Below are positions 57,181 to 64,000 of a DNA stretch of 64,000 nt, piece by piece (position 1 is the first letter of the stretch; each line of letters begins with the position of its first letter). Source of the DNA: Elusimicrobiota bacterium (GTDB lineage: Bacteria; Elusimicrobiota; Elusimicrobia; UBA1565; UBA9628). A program made the translations under genes and the position numbers. Location of the stretch: positions 62,001 through 126,000 of the forward strand of contig JACRNU010000069.1 of the NCBI GenBank assembly GCA_016234805.1. Direction: 5' to 3'. Below the pieces are notes generated by a model, which did not search any database, was not told the DNA's origin, and saw nothing but the letters and a program-made list of their open reading frames with translations.

Positions 57181-57979
57181 CGACGACCTCCACGGGGAAT
57201 CTCGCCTGCAGCGTCTGCATGTGGCGGTCCAGCTTTTGCTTCTCCAGGAGGCGGATGACTCTATCCTGGCAATCCTCGAACTTGAGCTTGCGCTCGAAAT
57301 CCTTCCTCATGACGTGGTAGCCGAACTTGCTCTTGAAGGGCCCCCCGACGTCCCCGACGCGCATCCGGAAAGCCACGTCCTCGAGGTCTGGGATGATCTC
57401 CCCATACAAGGCCGGGGCCATCTTGCCGCCCTCCGCGGCGGTCTCGAAGTCCAGGGAGAAGGCCTTGGCCGCGGCCGCGAAGGACATGCCGCCGCGGATC
57501 TTCCTGTCCGCGGCTTCGGCGTCCTCAGAGGTCGCGGTCAGGATGTGGCTCATGCCGACCTCGAGCGGATATTTCTTGTGATACTCGCGGGCCTCCTCGG
57601 CCCCGGTGCTGATGACGCCGCCCTCGCGCAGGCCTTCCAGCCACAACCGGGTCGCCAGGAAATCCGCCTGCTCGCGCAAAGCCTGCTCCTGCTCGGCCCG
57701 CAGGCGGGCCATCTCGGACTTGAAGGCCTGCGACTTCGGCGCCCCGGAGTCCTGGGCCGCGGCCAGCATGAGCTTCTCGCGGATGAGCACGTCCAGGAAC
57801 TGCTTGCGGCCGTTGGCGGTGCGGACGTAGCCCTGGTAGCCGACCGAGACCTCCGCCAGCTTGCGCTCGAACTCGGCTTTGGCGATGGGAAGCTTGCCGA
57901 CCCGCGCCACGGGGGGCTCGGACCGGCACGCCAGAAGGCTCATTGAGAGCAGGACTAATAAGAGCTTCACCGGCGCCAT
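57164..57979 (-). CDS. Parvulin-type peptidylprolyl isomerase lipoprotein
   Basis: VKLLLVLLSMSLLACRSEPP lipobox; MSHILTATSEDAEAADRKIRGGMSFAAAAKAFSLD...GGPFKSKFGYHVMRK. The start may be GTG at 57970. Confidence 0.85.
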   Translation of the reverse strand: MAPVKLLLVLLSMSLLACRSEPPVARVGKLPIAKAEFERKLAEVSVGYQGYVRTANGRKQFLDVLIREKLMLAAAQDSGAPKSQAFKSEMARLRAEQEQALREQADFLATRLWLEGLREGGVISTGAEEAREYHKKYPLEVGMSHILTATSEDAEAADRKIRGGMSFAAAAKAFSLDFETAAEGGKMAPALYGEIIPDLEDVAFRMRVGDVGGPFKSKFGYHVMRKDFERKLKFEDCQDRVIRLLEKQKLDRHMQTLQARFPVEVVDEHLR

Positions 57980-57983
57980 GGTA

Positions 57984-60900
57984 TCATTTTTCGACGAGGC
58001 TCTCCAGGAACCTCCGCACCCACTCAAGCGCTGGCTCGGCCCCCAGCTCCACCCTCAGGCCCTCCCCGGCCTCGTCCTTGAAGAAGAGGAGCTTGCCCTC
58101 GTACTCCTTGAGCCACGCGGTCACGGCGCCGGGGTCCACGACCGCGTCCTGGCGCATGACGACCTCGATGTGCCGGCCGCGCTGGACCACGGCGCCCACC
58201 CGCGCCTGCTGGGCCGTCCAGCGGACCTTCAGAAGCTCGAAGAGGTTCCGGGTCGGCGGGGGCAGGGGGCCGCAGAGGTCCGTGAGCTCCCTTTCGAGGA
58301 CCGGCCAGTCCTTGGGGTCCGAGCGCAGGATGCGCTTGTAGAACTCGAGCCTTTCGAGCTCGCCCGGAAGGTAATCCTCGGGGATGAAGGCATCGAGCTT
58401 GAAATCCAGGCGCACCTCGGGGCCGGCAGCCGCCTCCCCCCCCTTGACGCGCGCCATCTCCTCCTGCAGGAGCTGGCTGTAGAACTCGACTCCCACGGAG
58501 TCGATGAACCCGTGCTGCTTCTTGCCCAGGAGGTCCCCGGCGCCGCGGATCTCGAGGTCCCGCATGGCGAGCTTCATGCCCGAGCCCATCTGGCTGAACT
58601 CCTGGATGGCCGAGAGCCTCCGGCGGCCGTCCTCCTCGAGCTCGGAGAACTCCCGGATCCCCTCGGGAAGGAAGAGCCAGCAGAAGGCCTTCTGCCTCTC
58701 GCGGCCGATGCGTCCCCGCAATTGGTAGATCTGGGCCAGGCCGAACTCCTGCGCGTCTTCGACGAGGAGCGTGTTGACGGTGGGGATGTCCAGGCCGGAC
58801 TCGATGATGGAGGAGGCCACGAGCACGTCGAACTCGCGATTGAAGAACTTCCACATCACCTCCTCGAGCTCCGCGCCCCGCATCTGGCCGTGCGCCATGC
58901 CCAGGCGCGCGCCCGGGACCAGGTCCGAAAGCCGCTTGACGCACGCGGGCAGGGATCGGACCCGGTTGTGGACATAGTAGACCTGTCCCCCGCGGGCCAG
59001 CTCCTCGGAGATCGCGGCCGCCGCCAGCTCCGCGGACCATGGCGCGATCTTGGTCTCGATGGGGATCCTGCCCGCGGGCGCGCTCTGGATGAGCGAGATG
59101 CCCCGAAGTCCGGCCATGGCCTGGTTGAGGCTGCGCGGGATGGGCGTGGCCGAGAGGGCCAGGCAGTCCACCGAGGTCCGCAGGGCCTTGAGCCTCTCCT
59201 TGTCCTTGACCCCGAAGCGGTGCTCCTCGTCGATGACCACCAGGCCCAGGTCCTTGAACCGCACGTCTTTCTGGAGGATGCGGGCCGTGCCCACCACCAC
59301 GTCGAGCGTGCCCTTGGCCAGGGCCTTGATGGTCGCCTTCTGGTCGGCCTTGGACTGGAAGCGGGTGAGGACGCCCACCTTGACCGGATAGTCCGCGAAC
59401 CTCTGGGTGAAGGTGCGGCCGTGCTGGTCCGCCAGGATGGTCGTGGGCACGAGGACCGCGGCCTGCTTGTAGTTCGCGGCGACCCGGAACGCGGCCCTCA
59501 TGGCCACCTCGGTCTTGCCGAACCCGACGTCGCCCACCACGAGCCGGTCCATGGGATGAGGCGCCGAAAGGTCCCGCAGCACGTCGGCGATGGCCGCGGC
59601 CTGGTCCGGGGTGGCCTCGAACGGGAACTCCGCCGCGAACTCCGCTTCCATCGCGGTCTCCGGGCCGAAGGACTGCCCCGGACGCGCCTTCCTCTCAGCC
59701 TCCAGGCGCAGGAGCTTCTCCGCGAGCTCCCGGACGCCCTCGGCCACCATGGCCTTGACCTCGTTCCAGCGCCGGGTGTTGAGGCTCGAAAGCCTGGGCC
59801 TCTTGCCCTCCGAGCCCGAGTACTTCTGGACCCGGCCGAACTCGGTCATAGAGGTGAACACCGTGTCCCCTCCCCGATACTCGAGGACGAGGCAGTCCGT
59901 GACCCCGTGGCCGGGGGTCTCCACGGGCTCGAGGCCCTTGTATACCGCGATGCCGTAGTCGCGGTGCACCACGAAGTCGCCCTTCTTGAGCTGGGAGATC
60001 CGGAAGGGCGCCTTGGGCGAAGCCCCGAAATAGTTCCAGCGAGACGGGGCGCGGTAGCGGCGTTCGAAGATCTCCGCGGTGGAGAAAACAGCCAACTTCA
60101 AGTAATCATTGACGAAACCCTGGCGCAGCGGACCTATGAGGAATTGACAAGCTCCCTCCGGGAGCTTGTCAATGGACATCTCCTGCATCCTGGAGTCCTC
60201 GCCCTTGTTGAGGCTGAAGAGCAGTACCTTGAATCCCTTGGAAGCCAGGCGGGCCATCTCTTGCCACGCCACGGACGGGTCGCCCCGGAACGGACCCAGG
60301 GGACGGCCCCCGAAGTCCGCCCCCCCCTCCAGAGCCGGGCCGGCTGCCGCCGTCCGCCATACGCCCGGCGCCGCAGGTCCCGCCTCCACCCCCTCTTCGA
60401 CGAGCCACAAGGCGTCTTTGCCCACCCAGTCCGCCAGGGTCGCGCCCGAGGATTCCCGCGCGAGCGTGGCCGAGGCTCCCTCGAGGTACTCCTTCGTGAT
60501 CTGGGTCGCGGGATCGAAGGTGCGCAAGGAGTCGATGCTGTCCTCGTCGTAGAGGACCCTGACCGCGGCCGCGGGCTCGATCGCGAAGAAATCCAGCACC
60601 GCGCCGCGCGCCGCGAACTCGCCGGGCGACTCCACGAACTCCACGCGGCGATAGCCCGCTGCAACGAGCCGGTCCACGGCCTCGGAGCGCTTGAAGCGCT
60701 CCCCCCGGTGGAAGCGCACGCCTGCTGCCGCGAACTCCTCCTTCGCGGGCAAGGGAGCGCCGAGAGACTCGCCCGTGGCGAGCACGAGCCCGACGCCTTC
60801 CTGAAGCCTGGCCAGGGAGGAGAGGCGCTCCAGCGGGTCGTCTCCGAACAGCGCAACGGACTCCAAGCCCTTGGACGGCGGTCCCTTGCCGCCAGCGAAA

Positions 60901-61088
60901 ACCGGGGCCTGTGCCCGGTATGCGTCAGCCGTGTCCTCGAGAGCCTCCTGAGAGCCCCGCACCAGGACCAGGGTCCTGACCTGGGACTTCACCGCCAAGC
61001 CCGGGACCTTCTCCCCATGGAGGAGGCTCCGGCCCAGCCATGCCCAGGCCCCGCACCCCGGCAGACCCCCGATCCGTTCCTTGCCCAT
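57984..61088 (-). CDS. mfd: Transcription-repair coupling factor
   Basis: VGDVGFGKTEVAMRAAFRVAANYKQAAVLVPTTILADQH, VIDEEHRFGVKDKERLK, LSATPIPRSLNQAM, VHNRVRSL, QIYQLRGRIGRERQKAF. Confidence 0.97.
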   Translation of the reverse strand: MGKERIGGLPGCGAWAWLGRSLLHGEKVPGLAVKSQVRTLVLVRGSQEALEDTADAYRAQAPVFAGGKGPPSKGLESVALFGDDPLERLSSLARLQEGVGLVLATGESLGAPLPAKEEFAAAGVRFHRGERFKRSEAVDRLVAAGYRRVEFVESPGEFAARGAVLDFFAIEPAAAVRVLYDEDSIDSLRTFDPATQITKEYLEGASATLARESSGATLADWVGKDALWLVEEGVEAGPAAPGVWRTAAAGPALEGGADFGGRPLGPFRGDPSVAWQEMARLASKGFKVLLFSLNKGEDSRMQEMSIDKLPEGACQFLIGPLRQGFVNDYLKLAVFSTAEIFERRYRAPSRWNYFGASPKAPFRISQLKKGDFVVHRDYGIAVYKGLEPVETPGHGVTDCLVLEYRGGDTVFTSMTEFGRVQKYSGSEGKRPRLSSLNTRRWNEVKAMVAEGVRELAEKLLRLEAERKARPGQSFGPETAMEAEFAAEFPFEATPDQAAAIADVLRDLSAPHPMDRLVVGDVGFGKTEVAMRAAFRVAANYKQAAVLVPTTILADQHGRTFTQRFADYPVKVGVLTRFQSKADQKATIKALAKGTLDVVVGTARILQKDVRFKDLGLVVIDEEHRFGVKDKERLKALRTSVDCLALSATPIPRSLNQAMAGLRGISLIQSAPAGRIPIETKIAPWSAELAAAAISEELARGGQVYYVHNRVRSLPACVKRLSDLVPGARLGMAHGQMRGAELEEVMWKFFNREFDVLVASSIIESGLDIPTVNTLLVEDAQEFGLAQIYQLRGRIGRERQKAFCWLFLPEGIREFSELEEDGRRRLSAIQEFSQMGSGMKLAMRDLEIRGAGDLLGKKQHGFIDSVGVEFYSQLLQEEMARVKGGEAAAGPEVRLDFKLDAFIPEDYLPGELERLEFYKRILRSDPKDWPVLERELTDLCGPLPPPTRNLFELLKVRWTAQQARVGAVVQRGRHIEVVMRQDAVVDPGAVTAWLKEYEGKLLFFKDEAGEGLRVELGAEPALEWVRRFLESLVEK

Positions 61089-61111
61089 TGCCCCCCACCG
61101 TGAACGAGGCC

Positions 61112-61171
61112 TACCGTGCGAAAGGTGTCACTCCTTACGCACGGTACCTGCGGCGCTATCGCCGCAGGTAT
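61112..61171. repeat. Two-hairpin intergenic element, copy B
   Basis: TACCGTGCG-(17 nt)-CGCACGGTA followed by TACCTGCGGCG-CTAT-CGCCGCAGGTA. Confidence 0.7.
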
Positions 61172-61203
61172 GATAGCACTATGGTAGGATTAAGGACGAG
61201 CCC

Positions 61204-62289
61204 ATGTCCCTCCATCCAGCGGACCGCATCGTGATGCACGTGGACATGGACTGTTTCTTCGCGGCCGTGGAGGAGCGGGAGGACCCCTCGCTCAAGGGCA
61301 GGCCCGTGATCGTGGGCTCGGACCCGAAAGGCGGGCAGGGCCGGGGCATCGTGGCCACCTGCAACTACGCGGCGCGCAAATTCGGCCTGCGCAGCGCCAT
61401 GCCCATCTCCATCGCGTACCGCAGATGCCCCTCCGGCGTGTACCTGCGGCCGCGCTTCTCCCTTTATACCCAGGCCAGCCGCAAGGTCATGGACCTCCTG
61501 CGGTCCGCGGCGGACGTGTTCGAGCCCGCGGGCATCGACGAAGCCTATCTCGACGTGAGCTCCCGCGTCACCTTCGAGTCTGCCCGCGACCTGGCCCGTG
61601 AGCTGCAGGCAGGCATCCTCGGGAAGGAAGGCCTCTCCGCCTCCGTTGGGCTGGGCCCCAACAAGCTCGTGGCCAAGATCGCCAGCGACCACAGGAAGCC
61701 CGGAGGCCTTACCGCGGTCATCCCGAGCCGCGTGGCTGAGTTCCTGGACCCCAAAGGCGTGGCGATCCTGCGGGGAGTCGGGCCCAAGACCAGGGAGTTC
61801 CTGCTTTCCCTGGGCTACGAGACCGTGGCCCAGCTGCGGGCCGCTTCGCGGGAGTTCCTGTTCCGGGAGTTCGGCAAGTTCGGGCTGCACCTATGGGATG
61901 AGGCCCGCGGCATCGACGACCGGCCCCTGGACCCGTCCTGGGACGCCAAGTCCATCGGCCGCGAGGTCACCTTCGAGACCGACACCGCTGACGCGGCCCT
62001 CGTGGGTGAGACCCTGCTGGAGTGCGTGGCCGAGGTGCACCGGGAGATGGTCTCGGAGGGCCTGTGGTGCAGGACCCTCACCGTGAAGGCGCGCTTCTCA
62101 GGCTACGAGACCCACTCCAAGCAGACCACCCTGAGGCTCTCCACAGGCGGCTTGGCTCACTTGGAGAGCGGGGCGCTCTCCATGCTCGAACCCTTCCTGG
62201 GCCAGGGCCGCAGCCTAAGGCTCGTGGGGTTCTCGGTAGCCAAGTTCAGCCCTCCAGAGGACCTCCTTCCTCTCGGCGCCGGGGACTGA
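61204..62289 (+). CDS. dinB: DNA polymerase IV
   Basis: RIVMHVDMDCFFAAVEEREDPSLKGRPVIVG...IDEAYLDVSS...ASVGLGPNKLVAKIASDHRKPGG. Confidence 0.96.
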   Translation: MSLHPADRIVMHVDMDCFFAAVEEREDPSLKGRPVIVGSDPKGGQGRGIVATCNYAARKFGLRSAMPISIAYRRCPSGVYLRPRFSLYTQASRKVMDLLRSAADVFEPAGIDEAYLDVSSRVTFESARDLARELQAGILGKEGLSASVGLGPNKLVAKIASDHRKPGGLTAVIPSRVAEFLDPKGVAILRGVGPKTREFLLSLGYETVAQLRAASREFLFREFGKFGLHLWDEARGIDDRPLDPSWDAKSIGREVTFETDTADAALVGETLLECVAEVHREMVSEGLWCRTLTVKARFSGYETHSKQTTLRLSTGGLAHLESGALSMLEPFLGQGRSLRLVGFSVAKFSPPEDLLPLGAGD

Positions 62290-62433
62290 GCCCCTTCGCC
62301 GACGACGCCGTACGGAATCGTTCATTCCGGGGTTCCCCATGGTCCCAGGGGCCTTCCCGGTCATTAATCACACGATAATGGGCCCTTTGGCCCTGTCACG
62401 ATGAACAACCGTTTATTACCATGAAGTCTGGAC

Positions 62434-63984
62434 ATGCCATCTTTGCGCGTTGCCGGCATACTCGTCTTTTTGGCCGCCCCCTCGGCCTCGGCCGCTGTGC
62501 TCAGGTCCAGCCCTGCCAAAGCCCCGGTCCTCATCCCGAGCCTCGGCGCACCAGCGATCACCCGTTCCCCTCTCTCTGGTTTTCAATTCTCCGGACCCGC
62601 CCTCGGAGCTCCCGGCGCCATCTCCTGGGACGGCAGTCCATCCCTCCCCTCTCTGAAGCCCATTCCGGTCCTGTCCTCTCCGCAGTCCGCGCCGAGCCCG
62701 ATCAGGTCCGAGTCCCGAAGCGTCCGGGATTTCATGGACGCCCTCTCCCGACCCGTACCGGGAACGACCCCCTCAGTGGCGGAAGGCTCTGACCGCAGGG
62801 GGATGGAGTCCCTGCACCAGGACAGCTCTGCCCTCTTTGACGGCCTCGAGAAGCAGAAAGGCTCGGTGGACGCCCAAGAGGACGACGGGGATATCACGCG
62901 AGGCTGGGCCCCTGGGAAGCTGCGCAGCCAGGCCGACGGAGCCGTCCTGACCTACCGCTCGCGCAAATCCCAGGGCCCGTCCAGCAACTCCCCCATCGTG
63001 TTCATCGGCGGCCTGGCCTTGGCGGAGAGCTTCGACTCCTACTTCAAGACCCAGGCGCCCTCCTCGGACGAATATTTCCTGTGGCTGCGCGGCCATCAGC
63101 CTTCGGCCTGGACCGCGACCCGGGAGGTCTACGACAGCGACGGCCGCGACATGGCGGCCATGATCGTGGAAGCGGCCCGGTCCTCCGGCTCGGGCCAGGT
63201 CCGGCTCGTGGCCCACTCCTACGGGGTCCTGGTGTTCCAGCGCATGCTCCAGCTCTCGCGCTTCCCCGAGGTGCGCCAGGCCCTGAACCTGCTCAAAGGC
63301 GGCCGGGTGACCCTTCTTAACGTGACCACGCACTACGGCGACAGCGAGACCGCGGGCGGGGACCAATACGCCCAGATGGCCAGGATCATCCGGGCCTTCA
63401 TCTCCTGGCTCGACATGATGGACAGCCAGGCCGCGCTCATGCGCAGGTCCATGGAGCTTAACCCGGCTCTTGCGCCGGCCATCATCCCCGCGCTCATGGC
63501 CTGGGAGATCCAGCGGACGCAGGCCCTCTCCATGGCCTCGCAGGGCGCGGTCAAAGAGCTCAAGGGGCACCTGGCCCAACGCTGGGACCCCCCGATCGAT
63601 GCCGTGCGGCGCCGCCTCCTCAAGGTCATCGGCCGCAACTCCTCGGACCCTGGCTGGCAGGAGGCCTTCCTGCGCCGCGCCAACGACACCTCCAAGCTGG
63701 AATTCACCAAGACCGACGCGGAGCGCCTCCGGACGCTTGGCATCGGACTCGACCTCATCCACTCCAAGGACGACCAGCTCATCCCCTGGGTGAGCGCCAA
63801 GCTCCTCTTCGACCTTCTCGCAGTCCCCACCCCGGACAAGGCGCCCGGAGCCGGCTCTTCCTTCGAATCCGCCGACGGCCTGTTCCGCGCCAAGGTGGTG
63901 GACGGCGACCACTACTTCCCCCTGCGCAAGCCCGCGGAGTTCGCGGACCTCCTGGCGCCGCGACCTGCCCTCGACCGGCCATGA
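62434..63984 (+). CDS. Predicted exported alpha/beta hydrolase
   Basis: Signal peptide MPSLRVAGILVFLAAPSASAA; Pro/Ser-rich leader; PIVFIGGLALAES, VRLVAHSYGVLVFQRML, HSKDDQLIPW. Confidence 0.8.
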   Translation: MPSLRVAGILVFLAAPSASAAVLRSSPAKAPVLIPSLGAPAITRSPLSGFQFSGPALGAPGAISWDGSPSLPSLKPIPVLSSPQSAPSPIRSESRSVRDFMDALSRPVPGTTPSVAEGSDRRGMESLHQDSSALFDGLEKQKGSVDAQEDDGDITRGWAPGKLRSQADGAVLTYRSRKSQGPSSNSPIVFIGGLALAESFDSYFKTQAPSSDEYFLWLRGHQPSAWTATREVYDSDGRDMAAMIVEAARSSGSGQVRLVAHSYGVLVFQRMLQLSRFPEVRQALNLLKGGRVTLLNVTTHYGDSETAGGDQYAQMARIIRAFISWLDMMDSQAALMRRSMELNPALAPAIIPALMAWEIQRTQALSMASQGAVKELKGHLAQRWDPPIDAVRRRLLKVIGRNSSDPGWQEAFLRRANDTSKLEFTKTDAERLRTLGIGLDLIHSKDDQLIPWVSAKLLFDLLAVPTPDKAPGAGSSFESADGLFRAKVVDGDHYFPLRKPAEFADLLAPRPALDRP

Positions 63985-64000
63985 TCTTCCGTGCCCTGGG

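Noticed and set aside
57861-61103. 1080-aa plus-strand ORF
   Set aside because: Shadow ORF opposite mfd and the PPIase 5' end; no recognisable family, composition artefact.
62355-62433. GGGCC-CTTT-GGCCC hairpin near the hydrolase start considered as a riboswitch
   Set aside because: Only a 5-bp stem and no recognisable aptamer core.

Overview
GC-rich bacterial chromosomal window. The gene repertoire (PorV/UPF0164-type barrels, FlgD/T9SS-like C-terminal domains, TPR lipoproteins, exported enzymes with Pro/Ala-rich leaders) suggests an Elusimicrobiota-like organism; this is inference only. About 42 protein genes and one tRNA-Pro(TGG) can be supported. I see no CRISPR array, prophage or IS element. 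Housekeeping content: gcvT, a gcvH-gcvP gene, nth, dinB, mfd, pdxA, two parvulin-type PPIases, an AmpG-like permease, two AmiC-type amidases and a SulP transporter. Points I consider most worth checking: (1) GcvH and GcvP are one uninterrupted reading frame; (2) three loci each pair a large surface-type protein ending in a FlgD/T9SS-like C-terminal domain with its own PorV-like barrel, mostly with ATGA overlaps, suggesting cargo-dedicated export or anchoring modules; (3) at least a dozen genes carry a -10-like hexamer only 6-10 nt before the start codon, predicting widespread leaderless mRNAs; (4) a histidine kinase that has lost its phospho-acceptor His but keeps its ATPase boxes; (5) an apparently exported NadD-like nucleotidyltransferase; (6) a pseudo-receiver/TM/beta-propeller protein with a coiled-coil/TM/beta-propeller paralog; (7) dispersed GGTGYC palindromes and a two-hairpin element with compensatory changes.
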